Positions 22,801 through 34,595 of a DNA stretch of 64,000 bases are shown here, piece after piece. The DNA comes from Physcomitrium patens (taxonomy: Eukaryota > Streptophyta > Bryopsida > Funariales > Funariaceae), in contig NC_037254.1 of assembly GCF_000002425.4 (NCBI RefSeq), positions 22,335,120 to 22,399,119 of the forward strand. Reading direction: 5' to 3'. Below the pieces are notes generated by a model. That model saw nothing but the letters and a program-made list of their open reading frames with translations. It was not told the DNA's origin and ran no database searches. Each line of letters begins with the position of its first letter. The first letter of the stretch is position 1. The translations under genes and the position numbers were made by a program.

Positions 22801-23300
22801 AAACCTGGTTAATTCAAAGTTTTACAACAAAGAGAAGAAGTTGTTTAGAAGAAGTGTACACAAACGAGACTACTTAAGTTGTGCAAAGAAACATATCCAA
22901 AGTGTAGTGATCTAAATATATTCTTTATTGGAATCACCAAAACTAAGTGCAAAAATTGCTAATACTTGATTGTAAAAAAAATAATAGTGTTGCATTAGAT
23001 AAAGAAGGATGTAATATTGACCAAGATGTAGAATTATTCTTCAAAGATTTAGATTTTCATTAAAAGTATGGATGCAAAATTTAGCACTTTGTATAAGAAT
23101 TCGATTTGATTTAATGATATTTTATATGTGGTATTTACCTTTATATAACAAAAACTCATTTTAGTTGTAGTTTTTACAACCACACTATTATGACTATTGC
23201 ATTTGTTTTAACTCTAAAACTACTTAGATACAAAATGCTTGTAGAAAATGTTTTATGATTTGAAAAATAATTAAAATTTATATATATTATTTTAATAGAT
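19900..23300. other. Decayed DNA, possibly CACTA element interior
   Basis: No gene. One short plus-strand reading (about 20470-20560, KTCTKCEFKKPRFERIIHLQG) has a CxxC followed by His-Leu, as in the domain that precedes CACTA transposases, but stops follow at once. The 107-codon frame at 19927-20250 is Ile/Asn/Phe-rich without motif. The DNA is AT-rich with few C or G, in line with a very old insertion. Confidence 0.25.
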
Positions 23301-23514
23301 TATTTCTAATTTAAATATTTATTAAAAAATGATATAAACTAAAATGTAGCCAATCTATGTTTTATTTCTTGCACAAAGAAATTAATCAATTCTATGTCCT
23401 TGTTTATAAAAGATTTGTACCTTAGGAAAAAATTAATGAGTAAATTATTTAAGTTGCAAAATTCTTCTTAGAAGCAAAAATATCATATAAATGTATTAGC
23501 GCCATTGTGTATGG

Positions 23515-23547
<33 letters not shown>
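23515..23547 (+). repeat. Poly(A) run, 33 bases
   Basis: Uninterrupted A run at the border between AT-rich repeat DNA and the GC-richer gene island. It could be a slippage tract or the tail of an old retroposed sequence on the plus strand. No target duplication was identified. Confidence 0.7.
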
Positions 23548-23551
<4 letters not shown>

Positions 23552-23559
23552 AGCAAGAG

Positions 23560-24379
23560 TGATGGTTGAAAAGTGGTATTGTGAGGCAGCCCCTGAAGAA
23601 AATTCAGCACCCATGTCAATGTGGATCTGGGCGGGCCAAATGAGGAATGGGTTCAAAGTTCCCAACCTGCCCCCCTCCTTCCTTTCCTTTCCCTCCTTCA
23701 GTTCCCAGAAATCCAATCAACGGTTGAGATTGAATCTGAGTGAAAACTGCTATCCGACGGCCCACGATGGCGGAGCCAGTCGATTGAGAAAGGAGGTTTC
23801 TGCGACACAATTCTACGAGGCTCCAGGAGCCTCTCCACTGAAACCCCATCTTCCAAATCCTTCCACATTACTATAGAAACAAACGAGTGAGGATGTTTTC
23901 TTTTCTTCTCATCCCTGACCACAGCAGGGAAAACCCTAAAATCCCAACCTTGGATATCATGCTCGGCGAAGACGGAATTCACGGAAGAGGACTTCTCCGA
24001 AGTAAATTCACGTATCGTTAAGAATTGGATTTTACTCTGTCGAAGCATTTCGCTCGGCAAGGCATTTTGCCCTTGTTCACACCTAAGTCCACAGCTGTGA
24101 GATGCGATCAGGATCGAAATTGCTGGGAAAACGGACGCCAAACGGCAATGTTTGCTCTCAATGTGCGTGCAGCGAGCACAATCCCCGCAAGGGCGAAGAA
24201 CTTCACGGAGTCTGTGATGTTGTTCGATTTAAGTTTTCTTCTTTGGGTTTACCCAGCTGTGCTTCTTTAGGTCGAGGTTTTTTTATTGCGGGGTTTTGGG
24301 GTTTGGGTGTTTCGTCGTGTGGGGAGCGGGAGGAGAAGAGAGTACAGTAGAGTTTGAGTAGAGCTGGAGACGTGGAGAG
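23560..24379 (+). promoter_or_regulatory. GC-richer upstream region of the lipoate-ligase-like gene
   Basis: Base composition changes sharply here to near-even GC. A long pyrimidine tract lies at about 23666-23699. No clear TATA box is seen before the start codon at 24380. Open frames on both strands (for example 23698-24141 minus) have no recognisable motif, so I treat the region as promoter and 5' untranslated sequence. An upstream exon or a divergent gene cannot be excluded. Confidence 0.4.
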
Positions 24380-25788
24380 ATGGCGAGACGACCTCCGATG
24401 CACTTACTACGCCTCCAGGGATTTTCTATCTTTCATCAGTTGAAGCTGGAGGAGCGGCTTCTGCGGACCACGTCGCAAAATTGGTGTCTTATCAATGAGG
24501 GTACCAGCCCCCCAGCAATCGTTATGGGCATCTCAGGGTAATTATCTTCCTCCTGCACACTCTTTTAATCACAATTTGTAGTGTACATGGCAGTACCCCT
24601 AGAATTTGATGGAGGAGTGAGAGTGGTAACGAGGATCTAATTCGGGCGGGGAGATGTTGGCAGTGAACTTACGTAGGTCCTACTCATTGCTATACAGGGA
24701 TGGAAACCCATGACCCACATTCGCCGAATTCGGCTCCTGGTGCAGGAAGCCGGAGCAGTTGCTGGATGTGAAGGCTGTGATTCGAGATGGTATATCCGTA
24801 ATTCGTCGATTCAGTGGTGGAGGCACGGTCATAGTGGACGAAAATACAGTCTTTGTAACTCTGATCTGTGGGGGTGATTCAGTTCCTATTCCGAAGTTGT
24901 ATCCTCGGCCCATCATGGATTGGACTGAGGAGCTTTACGTCCCTGCTTTTCGATCAATTCCAGGTTTCCAGCTTCGAGAGCACGGTGAGATTTCTAAAGA
25001 ATTTCAAATTAACTTTTTCGCAAACAAATTCTATTCCCAATGCTTGAGATGCTCAAATCATTATTAAAGGATATTGCAATTATGTTGTATGGAATGGAAC
25101 ATGCTTTTGCTCAAACCCCACCGAACAATCTGTCATGTACCGACGCGCGTCATAAACTCTAAAATTTGAACCGTACTCCAGTTTGTGCTCCCAGGGGCTA
25201 AATCTCAAATGCATCAATAGTATTCATTTTCATTATGTCTTTCTAGTAATTTCTTGTGAAGTATGAACAAAGCAATGACTGACGCGTTGTGTACCTACAC
25301 ATCGCAGATTATGTGTTTGGTGATAGGAAGTTCGGCGGCAACGCTCAGTCTATCACTAGGGGCCGATTTCTTCACCACACATCCTTCTTGTGGGATTACC
25401 AAGATGCTCGAATGGCGTATTTGCGGCACCCGGATAGGGCTCCTGCATATCGTGTGGTAAGTGTTGTGATCTTTGTTTGTGCATCTCATGCTGAATTTAT
25501 CTTGTTATCTTCGAGGCTCTGCAGTTATGCCCTTCTGATTAGTCCCCTCGTATGTACTACAATTGGCAGAATCGGCAACATTCGGATTTCATTTGCCGCT
25601 TGAAGGACCACCTCCCTTCACGTGAGGTTTTCGTGGATTCTATTGTTCATGCATTCGACCATCAGTTTTCACTCGAAGAAACCGACCTGGATGCAATTCA
25701 AAAAACACTGACAGATGTGCCTCATCTGAACAGTACCTATGTTTTGTCCACTTGCCAACTTGAAGAATCATTAACACAGAAGCAATAA
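24380..25788 (+). CDS. Lipoate-protein ligase A-like protein, four exons
   Basis: Exons 24380-24537, 24746-24984, 25308-25456 and 25570-25788 join in frame (765 bases, 254 aa). All three introns are GT-AG, in phases 2, 1 and 0. The product belongs to the biotin/lipoate A/B protein ligase family, plant LplA-like branch. It starts MARRPPMHLLRLQGFSIFHQ and has LKLEERLLR, the WCLINEG strand, the substrate loop RRFSGGGTVIV (about residues 73-83), GDRKFGGNAQS (137-147) carrying the conserved Lys, and HHTSFLWDY (155-163). Family members transfer lipoyl or octanoyl groups to lysines of E2 or glycine-cleavage H proteins. Whether this branch is a true ligase is not known to me. The length is short, without the C-terminal domain of bacterial LplA, as usual in plants. 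No obvious organelle presequence precedes the start. The ATG is chosen because the conserved N-terminus begins there. Codon use and GC stand out from the AT-rich flanks. Confidence 0.9.
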
Positions 25789-26927
25789 ATTTTGTTTCTG
25801 ATCACATCATAGAATCTATCATCTTTCTTCAGTTTTTGTTTCGACTCTCGGAACTGGTTGTCTGTTTAGTAGAAATCAAGGTTATTTGCAGTTTGAGGTC
25901 ACTTAATGCTGTAGGTACTGGTACATGCTTCTGATCTACGACATTCGAGTATTCTGATTGGATTGTGTTGCCATATTGTTCTCTAGTTCTGAGGTTTAAT
26001 AAATTGGGCAACTCATGCTAAGGAAGATATCAGCTTTATGTAATAGGATAACGGATTTCAGACTTCCTTGAGAAGTTTTAGATAAATTTATAGCTGTTTC
26101 ATATATAAGGGATAATTGTCAGGTTCAATATAAGGGATAATTTAAGCTTATCTCAAAATGATCTTTCTTTAGTAACAATATATATACATAATATATATTT
26201 TTTAATGACAATTTATATATACATACATATATATGTGAATGATAAAGCAATCCAAATTTTTACTATAGTGACCCACCTATTATTATCATGAAAAAATAAT
26301 TACCTTTAGATTCATTTCTCTACTATTAGATTTGCAATTGATGAAAAGAAAGTACATTCATCTACAATCATGACAATCTAATTTTCATTGTCACCTTCTA
26401 CAATGATAGTTGTAGTAGTCTTTAATTATAGAACCTTAATTATTTGTTTAAAAGAGGGAAGGTTCTTTGATAGATTTATTTCATTGCCTAATTCCTAATT
26501 GAGATGAGGGTTAGGTTGGCCTTTCCTTCTTTGCCACCCTCATCTCTTTGCATTGCTTTCCTACTATATTTGCTTCCTTGCTTGCAGTGTCTAATGTTGA
26601 AATCATTGTTGGAAGTGTTTTTCTTTCAATCTAAATCATGCGTGTTTCTATGAGCATTTCATTTGTAGGAGATGTTTTTTTTATTGAAGACATTCCAAGC
26701 TTGTTGAATTGTAGGAAAGTTCTAAAGTAATACCCTTTGGAGATTTTGTTGAAATTTAACAGTTTGTAGTATTGGATTCAAAGTTCTCTAGTGGATTTGT
26801 AGAGTGGTTGCTTGAATTTTGGTGTTTGGTGTTTTTTACGTTAGAGATTGCGTGTTTTTTTGGGAGATTTTGAATGGAAATTTAAATTGGGTTGTTTTTT
26901 TATTTCTTTGTTTTTTGAGGTTGAGTA
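25789..26927. other. 3' flank and intergenic sequence
   Basis: 25789-26110 probably holds the 3' untranslated region; no clean AATAAA is evident near the stop, although 'tttaataaattgg' occurs at about 25995. 26150-26250 contains (TA)/(ATAC)-like microsatellite sequence. 26460-26900 is moderately GC-rich with pyrimidine tracts and may be the leader of the ORF at 26928. Confidence 0.35.
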
Positions 26928-27230
26928 ATGTATATGGGACAATTAGATCATAGATCAAAAGAGGCTAGAGTGAATTCAAGGTCTCCAAATGTGATGGAGC
27001 CTAGAGGTGATGTTACCAATGGGGCAACACTATCACCTAAAGGACAAGCGTACTTCCATGCATATTCTCATATGTCAAACCCTAAGTTGCAAGCCAAGAA
27101 GAACATCAATCATATATCAAATCTTGGGTTAGAACTGTGGGTCTTGAAGTTTGTTCTCAGTATTATTGCCTTTAGCTTAATATCATCTACAAAACAAAAC
27201 AATGTGGTTTACAACACTTTTATCTCGTAC
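26928..27230 (+). CDS. Possible first exon of a CASP-like membrane protein
   Basis: An open frame of 102 codons whose last third, LGLELWVLKFVLSIIAFSLI followed by SSTKQNNVVYNTFISYK, looks like the first membrane span and following loop of CASP-like (Casparian strip membrane domain) proteins. The N-terminal part is polar and basic, as expected for the cytosolic tail; a likelier start than the first ATG is the Met of MEPRGDVTNGA. The frame stops just after 'tcgtacaagtgagaa', where AA|GTGAGA could be a splice donor. I could not find the remaining three membrane spans in the 1.2 kb downstream. It may be a truncated gene, or the next exon may be far away or lost. Family assignment is by eye only. 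Confidence 0.4.
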
Positions 27231-27614
27231 AAGTGAGAAGTTTGGACTTCACAACCTTATATGAAATAAATCCTATAAGTCAATCATTTCTATGAGGCAA
27301 AAATCTTAATACAATTTTGTTTTGTTTTATTTTTTTCTTTTTTGTATTTTTTTTATTTGAATCTAGGATTTTGGAATCAAGCAATTGTAATATTTGATGT
27401 TTCCAAATTGCAATATATTTTCTTTGAAAAAAAATTAGTCACTTTAAGTAAATGTCTTGCTTCAACTTGGTACTGTTTCTACCACAATATCCAGTGTCGT
27501 GTGAATTGCCTTACATCTCTTATATAAAGCAAAAGACTTATTTCATAATCCTTATCAACTTTTTTGTTTATTGTTTGAATTCTTTTATTCTTATATATTT
27601 GGTTTAGAAGTTGA

Positions 27615-27617
27615 ATA

Positions 27618-27656
<39 letters not shown>

Positions 27657-27695
27657 TATTTTTTTTTTCTTTCTTTCTTTCTTTCTTTTTCTTTA
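27615..27695. repeat. (TA)n followed by (CTTT)n microsatellites
   Basis: TA repeat at 27621-27654, then a T-rich stretch and CTTT units at about 27669-27692. The rest of 27240-28380 is AT-rich with no gene recognised. Confidence 0.85.
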
Positions 27696-28384
27696 GAGAG
27701 AAGAAGAGAAAGAAGTTTAGGTTTAGACATGTCTATGAATTAATGTGTATATTCATCAAAAGGTGCGAAGTCGGACCTTGTTCTGAGATTTTAGGGATAT
27801 GAAGCTGAGGTTTTGGATCTTAGGTAGAAAATGCATAGATAATTGTAGGATCTTTTCATTGCTAAGGATACAAAGATGTGAGATTTTTAGCGGTATGTAA
27901 TAGAGAGTAATCATGGTTTTTTCGTAGATATGGAGATTAGCTCTACCATTGACAAGTAATTTTGTGTATTATTTATTAAAAGATGTTGTATGTTGGATAA
28001 TGTTACAAAGTTGATTAAGGATCAAGTTGTGCTTTTCAATAGGCCATTTCCTCACACTCATCATAATAACAATCCAAATCGGATGTTGTTTCTATGTAGT
28101 CAAATTCATTTAAATTAATTTTTTTTCTTAAAATTCAAGTATCACCTAAATAATATCTAGATATACACATTGTTTTGAAATGTTTATAAATGTCAATTAA
28201 AAAATGACATTAGACACATCATTTTTATTTTATTAGTATCAAATAAATTAATAATTAATATCACTTGAAGTAATAATCATTATAATTTTTCAAATGATTA
28301 TATGTAGTATTTTTTGAAAACAGTTTTGCTAGCATATTGTTGAATTCTACTATGTTTGTATATTATTTGTAGATAATTGCAAGA

Positions 28385-29246
28385 AAAAATTTGTCCTTGT
28401 AGGACATGTGTGGATATTATGTCCTATTGACTTGTAGTTGCTGCAAAAGCACCTCCTTGTTCTTACTTCTATTGATTCAAATTGTCATGGAGATTGTTGT
28501 CTTGATGGTTTTGTATGCAGGTCACTTCTAGTTCTATTTCTTGCTCTTTGTGGTCTTTTCTTTAGGCGACTCACTTGTGGATTTTTCAATTGCATAGTTA
28601 TTGTTCAAAGCTCAACTAATCTTTTATATAAATTTTCTTGTTGGTGAAGAGGTAAAACATCAAAAGTTTGACTAACATCAATATAAAGTGGACATAAACT
28701 TTGAAAAGAGAATAGAATTGTAGGTGATATTGGAATAAACTAGTTAGAAGTATTTACTAGATAGTAATAATGATGAAAATCACCAATTGACAAAACATCT
28801 CTTCTTCTTTAAAATTATTATTTAATGCTTACAAAGTAGATTTAATATATTTATTATTGTCTTTATACAGGAAAAATTATGTTCATCAATCTTTGCTCTT
28901 GTTTGCTTATTCAAGGACAAGATTAAGAGCATATAAAGATACATGTTTCACAACATTGGTAAAGAAACCAATATTGTGTTGATGAGCAATATGGATTTAT
29001 TCTAAACTTTCTTGAGCTTTCAATTTTATTATAATATTTTAAAAAAAGTAAGAGATAGAAATTTGAACTTCTCTAAGTTCTTTGGTGAAGACTTTTAAGT
29101 AGGATTTTAATGCTAAATATTGATCCTCTATTTATAATTTAGTAACACTTCTAGGGTGAAGTGGATTATTTATCTAAGCTTTAAAAAATCTCTTCTTGTG
29201 TGGTATCTAAGTATTTTTTAAGTATTCAATAGTTGCATGAGCAATA
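28385..29246 (-). pseudogene. MULE transposase fossil, C-terminal part
   Basis: Continues, on the minus strand, the transposase begun at 36480-35605. Readings in several frames match the C-terminal half of the FAR1-like/MULE family: 'ATIEYLKKYLDTTQEEIF' just inside the Element 2 insertion, then a decayed 'SRVEGAH..LK' block, 'GFFTNVVKHVSLYALNLVLE' and 'LKNPQVSRLKKRPQRARNRT' (the usual Pro-x-x-x-x-x-GRP block). At the end a CCHC-type knuckle reads CFCSNYKSIGHNIHTCP. Stops and frameshifts throughout, so it is not functional. The zinc knuckle marks the true protein end. Confidence 0.75.
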
Positions 29247-29786
29247 TTTCACGGACATACATATAATTACCTATATGAATAGATAAAAGTATGTAAAAGT
29301 AGATAAAAGTAGGTTAATTGTGTAATATCTTCTAGAGAAGCTTCTTAGAAGCTTCATAGACGCTGCTTTGACTTTATAGGAGTCTATAGTTGACTTTTAG
29401 GTTAGAAACTTGGTCAACAAGTTAGCCATGTGCCACACATGTTGGAAGCTTAAAGAACAAGCTAACTACGTGGTCCATCCATAGAAAACTTGCCTTGCAA
29501 GCAAAGGCATGTGGCCTAGAAAGTCAACATATATTGGAGGTCTTATAGAACATCGCCACGTGGCTTCTAGTTAGATAGTATATATAGAGGCAAGAGTGAA
29601 GCCCTCTTCACTCTTGTCAACTCCTTTCTTGCTTCTAGTCTAGTTTCAAGAGTCTCTAGTTTTCTTGTATTTTGGCAATAGCCATTCCAGTTTCTTTCTT
29701 AATATACATATTTCTATTTTGTCCTATTTCTTTTTAAGAAAAGTCTCACTTACTCTTTAGCTTTCATCGAGTTCTTGTCCTTGACA
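29247..29786 (+). repeat. Element 2 5' LTR
   Basis: 540 bp, TTTCACGG...CTTGACA; the second base is T where the other LTRs have G. TATATATA lies at 29579-29586 and the predicted transcript 5' end ACTCTTGTCAA at 29610-29620, again 31 bases from the TATA start. U5 after about 29706 reads 'tttctattttgtcctatttc', a different type from Element 1. Confidence 0.95.
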
Positions 29787-29788
29787 GA

Positions 29789-29799
29789 TTGACAAGAGT
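29789..29799 (+). other. Candidate self-priming primer-binding site of Element 2
   Basis: TTGACAAGAGT two bases inside the LTR end, an 11/11 complement of 29610-29620. Position and sequence are identical to Element 1 although the U5 between the two sites is diverged, which argues that the pairing is kept by selection. A partial tRNA-iMet-like TATCAGAGC follows 10 nt downstream. Confidence 0.65.
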
Positions 29800-29998
29800 A
29801 CACTTACAATATCAGAGCTTTGTCTTTTCTTGATTAAGAGTGGATTACCCCTTTTTCTTGATAAGACATAAGCGCATTAGAAGTTGTGGATTACCCTCTT
29901 TTGAACTGATATTGTTCTTAGTATTTTCTTTGTTATCAATTCCTCTCTTCTATTTGTTTTGAGCGTTATTAGACATCTTCTCTTTTCTAAGTGCTACT

Positions 29999-31006
29999 AT
30001 GGCAGAGCTTGTTGAAATGAAGAGTGCAATGGCACAGATGCAAGAACAATTGAGGGAGTTAATGCTTGCGATGCATCAACTCAATTTACCACCACAAGGA
30101 GCAACAAGAATGGTAGGAAGTGAAGATATAGAGATGATTGGGGCTGCTTCAACATCTGCACCAAACCATGTCCCTTCTCCCAGAATGGAACACCCTTCGA
30201 GTGTTAGAGAACCGAGAGTTTCCTTGCCCGAGAAGTTTGATGGTACCAGATCCAAGTTTCGAAGATTCATCAATCAGGTCCAATTAGTGATTGAACTTCA
30301 ACCCCAGAGCTATCCAACTCCAAGGTCACAAGTTAGATTCATTGGTACACTTCTTTCAGGTTCAGCATTGTCATGGTTTTCATCTTTTCTTGAACGACGA
30401 GATCCAATATTGGATAATCTGGAGGCTTTTTTGGCGGAGTTTCGATCCATGTTTGGAGAACATGATGCAATTCGTGTTGCAACCAACAAGATCCGTATTT
30501 TGCGACAAGGCAATCGATCAGTAACATTATATGCTTCGCAATTTCGACAACTTGCAACTGATATCAAGTGGGATGATGCCGCACTTGTGAGTCAATTTCT
30601 CTACGGATTACAATATGAGGTAAAGAAATTGATGCTTAATTTACCTGATCCTCAAACATTGAGTCAAGCAATTGACTTTGCTGTGAAGTGCGACAATCGA
30701 CTTTTTGAATTTCGATCCGAGAGTCGCACAAGTGGGCCTCAACGTTACTACAATTCAATGGCAAGACCGACGTCTCCTCAACACATACCTTCACAAGTAG
30801 AGGATATGCAAATTGATGCGGTACGTTTCAAACCTCTTACTGAGCAAGAAAAGTCTCGTCGTCGACAAGAAGGATTGTGCTTATATTGTGGAGAACCTAA
30901 GCACACTGCTCAACATTGTCCAAAGAAGCGTCGTAACTACAAAATTAGGAGTACAGCTGTCAAAGAAGACAGTATGTCAGAAAACGAGTACGTCCAGCTA
31001 CAATAG
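29999..31006 (+). CDS. Gag of Element 2, intact, 335 aa
   Basis: Structural polyprotein forming the virus-like particle. N-terminal helix MKSAMAQMQEQLRELMLAM is probably a coiled coil. The capsid region runs from about residue 75 to 235, with FINQVQLVIELQPQSY, LLSGSALSWFSSFLERR and a helical run to FLYGLQYEVKKLML. The nucleocapsid has one zinc knuckle CLYCGEPKHTAQHC near residues 293-306, then KKRRNYK. The start is the first ATG after the leader and is shared with Element 1. Against Element 1 the protein differs at many sites in the first 120 residues, far more than pol does. The 3' end overlaps pol by 58 bases in the -1 frame. Confidence 0.95.
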   Translation: MAELVEMKSAMAQMQEQLRELMLAMHQLNLPPQGATRMVGSEDIEMIGAASTSAPNHVPSPRMEHPSSVREPRVSLPEKFDGTRSKFRRFINQVQLVIELQPQSYPTPRSQVRFIGTLLSGSALSWFSSFLERRDPILDNLEAFLAEFRSMFGEHDAIRVATNKIRILRQGNRSVTLYASQFRQLATDIKWDDAALVSQFLYGLQYEVKKLMLNLPDPQTLSQAIDFAVKCDNRLFEFRSESRTSGPQRYYNSMARPTSPQHIPSQVEDMQIDAVRFKPLTEQEKSRRRQEGLCLYCGEPKHTAQHCPKKRRNYKIRSTAVKEDSMSENEYVQLQ

Positions 31007-34000
31007 GGATCGTGCGGCTGGAATCTTGTACAACTTCTAATGAAGGTCCTATCCTCTCCTCAGAACCATCTCCTTGTTTTATAATAGATGTGCGTTTAGG
31101 ACCTAATAATTACAAAGCCTCTGCCTTGGTAGATTCAGGAGCCTCATCTTGTTTTTTAGATGAAGAATTTGCTAGATGTCATAGAATATCATTAATACAA
31201 AAAACTAAACCTGTACACGTAGAAGTCATAGATGGTCGTCCGTTGTCTTCTGGAGATGTAACTCACGAAACACTTCCTATAGATGTAGTAATAAATGGTC
31301 ATAGTAGTTGCGTAATTTTTAATATAATTAGATCTCCCTCTAATCCAGTAATATTAGGCTTATCATGGTTAGAAAAGTATAATCCTCGAATAGATTGGAT
31401 TTCTCGTAAACTTGATTTTTCTCAGACCATTAGTAACAGTTCTATTAATCAAGTAAAAAACCATGAGTCTAGTATAGTAAAACTCGCACTTATAGGTGCA
31501 AAAGCATTTATACACGCAGCAAAACAAGGATCAACTTTTGCTATTTAAGCTGCACCTATTTCTGAAAGCGTAAAGACTTCAAGTGGCATTCCAAGTCAAT
31601 ATCAGGATTATCAAGACGTTTTTGAGAAAAAGAATGCAGATATTCTTCCTGAGCATTGCCCATACGATTGTTCAATCGATCTCAAGGAAGGAACTCTGCC
31701 ACCATTTGGACCAATTTACAGTTTATCGCAAGATGAGTTGGTTGAACTCAAGACATATATTGACGAGAATTTAGCGAAGAATTTCATACGCCATTCAAAA
31801 TCTCCAGCAGGAGCTCCAATTCTATTCGTAAAGAAAAAAGATGGATCTTTACGAATGTGTGTTGACTATCGAGGACTCAACAAGATCACAATCAAGAACA
31901 AATATCCATTACCTTTGATATCAGGACTCCTTGACCAGTTAAATCAAGCTAAGATCTATACAAAAATAGATCTAAGAGGAGCATATAATCTAGTACGGAT
32001 CAAAGAAGGAGATGAATGGAAGACTGCGTTTCGAACCAGGTACGGGCATTTTGAATATAATGTCATGCCTTTTGGACTCACGAATGCACCAGCTGCTTTT
32101 CAACATCTCATGAATGATGTATTTCGTGAATTCTTAGACAATTTTGTCGTCTGCTACCTAGACGATATCCTGATTAATTCTAAGAATGTTGAAGAACATG
32201 AAATACATGTTCGTCAAGTATTACAAAAACTCAGAGATGCAGGATTGTACGCCAAGATGGAAAAGTGTGTATTTCACACTACTCAAGTTGACTTTTTAGG
32301 ATACATCATTTCAAATGATGGTCTTATGATGGATTCTAAGAAAGTCCAAACAATCATGGATTGGAAGATTCCAAAGACTGTAAGAGATGTCCAATGTTTC
32401 TTGGGATTTGTCAATTACTATCGGATCTTCATCAAAGACTTCTCACGAGTTGCAGCTCCACTTACACGCTTGACTAGTAAAGATAAATTCCAATGGAATC
32501 AAGAAGCGGAAGCAGCATTTGAAGCCTTGAAGACATCGTTTGTCTCTGCACCAGTCTTATATCGTGTTGACTTTTCTAAGGTATTTTTTATGAAAACAGA
32601 CGCATCGGATTTTGCCTTGGGTGCAGTTTTATCACAAATGGGAACAGATGACAAACTTCATCCGATAGCTTTTCATTCAAGAAAATTCTCAGCAGCCGAG
32701 ATCAATTATGAGATCCACGATAAAGAACTTCTTGCAATCATGGATTCCTTTCAAGAATGGCGTCATTATCTAGAAGGTGCTTCTAGTCCAGTCACTGTGT
32801 ATACAGATCACAAGAACCTCGAGTATTTCATGTCAGCACGCGTGTTGAATCGTCGTCAAGCTCGTTGGAGTATGTCTTTGTCAAGATTCGACTTCATTAT
32901 CACTTATCGGCCAGGAAAACAACAAGGTTTGTCCGATGCCCTGTCTAGACGTTCTTATTTTGCACCAAAAGAAGGAGATGTAGCTTTTGAGCAACAAAGA
33001 ACGGTCCTCTTGAAACCGGAGCAATTTCATCTCCGAGCAGTGAAATCAACATTGACTGTTGATTCAACTTTTCTCAAGCAAATCCAGTCCAGTATGTCCT
33101 TAGACCCTCTTGTTCATGATATCGAGAATAAATCTTCCAAGTCTCATGATTCTTCTAAGTTCGAGTTCAAGAATAATCTATTATATTTTGAAGGACGCCT
33201 ATATGTTCCAGAAGGAAAAGCACGTTTGCGTGTTCTTCAAGCACGTCATGACTTTCCAGCAGCAGGGCACTTTGGATATAATAAGACTCTGGAACTCATA
33301 TCAAGAGATTTTTGGTGGCCACAAATGTGGAAGTCAGTCAAAGACTTTGTACAATCATGTGATATTTGTTCAAGATCAAAAATTCCTCGACATCGACCTT
33401 ACGGACTTCTTCAGCCATTACTTATACCAGAACAACCATGGTCTTCTGTTTCTATGGATTTCATCACAGATCTTCCAAGCTCAAGATCTTATGATTCTAT
33501 ATTTGTGATAGTAGATCGTTTCACCAAGATGGCACATTTTATGCCATGTACAAAATCTATCATAGGTGAAGAAACAGCTAAGCTTTTCATTGATAATATC
33601 TATCGCTATCATGGATTACCTAAAGATATCATATCGGATAGGGGAACTCAATTTGTGTCGAGATTCTGGAGGACTCTTTTCAAGATTTTAAAAGTGGACA
33701 TAAAGCTATCTTCAGCTTTCCATCCTCAAACTGATGGACAAACAGAGCGCGTAAACCAAGTCTTGGAACAGTATTTAAGGTGTACCATCAACTACCAACA
33801 AGATGATTGGACAAACCTTCTGCCATTGGCAGAGTTTGCTTATAATAATACGGTACATTCCTCCACGCAACAAACACCTTTCTTTGCCAATTATGGCTAT
33901 CATCCATGACTTGATACTTTTGATTTTTCAAAAGTTGATAATCCTGCAGCAGAAGATATGGCAAATCGGTTGTCAGAGTTACATGCAATAATGAAGGCGC

Positions 34001-34500
34001 AGTTGAAGAAAGCTCAAGAACGACAAAAGATAAATGCAGATGTATATCGTAAAGAGCAACCACAACTCAACGTGGGTGATAAGGTATGGCTACTTCGTCG
34101 CAATATCAAGACCACTCGACCTTGTGACAAATTGGACTATCGTAGACTTGGCCCCTTTTCTGTTTCTGAACAGATCAACCCAGTTGCATATCGGTTACAT
34201 CTACCGGAGTCAATGAAGATCCATCCTGTATTCCACGTGTCTCTTCTTGAACCATATAAGACAGTGGATATACAAGGAAGAAGACAAATGCCACCGCCTC
34301 CTATAGAAGTAGATAATAATGAAGAATTTGAGGTGGAAGAGATATTAGACTCAAGGCGGCGCCGAAATAAGCTGGAATATCTTGTTCATTGGTGCGGATA
34401 TGATAATAGTGAGCGCACATGGGAGCCATCCAGGAATCTAGCAAATGCATCAGCTAAAGTCAAAGTTTTTCATCAACGACATCCATCAAAACCAAGATGA
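30949..34500 (+). pseudogene. pol of Element 2: PR-RT-RNase H-IN-chromodomain, two nonsense codons
   Basis: Opens at 30949 in the -1 frame to gag with no ATG near the start. Protease DSGASSCFLDEEF; RT VKKKDGSLRMCVDYRGLN and CYLDDILINSK; RNase H TDASDFALGAVLSQ, HDKELLAI and YTDHKNLEYF (all three acidic motifs present); integrase HHCC finger (HDFPAAGHFG, CDICSR), core Asp in SMDFITDLP, Asp in ISDRGTQFVSRF, Glu in QTERVNQ; GPF module LGPFSVSEQINPVAYRL; chromodomain FEVEEILDSRR with YLVHWCGYDNSERTWEP. Stops: TAT to TAA at 31546-31548 between PR and RT, and CGA to TGA at 33907-33909 after the integrase core. The two stops are the only visible barrier to a full pol reading frame. From about 31485 onward the sequence is nearly identical to Element 1. 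Confidence 0.95.
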
Positions 34501-34595
34501 AAACCTCTCTTATAAAAGAGACAAGATTGAGGCAAGATAACATTCAATTTCCTATCCTTGTTTGTAACTTCTTTGCATTTTGTGACGCTAATTAG

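Noticed and set aside
23698..24141. 147-codon minus-strand ORF upstream of the lipoate-ligase-like gene
   Set aside because: No recognisable domain and it overlaps other open frames in a GC-richer region; not enough to call a divergent gene.
28438..28647. Plus-strand 69-codon Cys/Leu-rich ORF
   Set aside because: Antisense to the C-terminal Pro/Arg block of the MULE transposase fossil.
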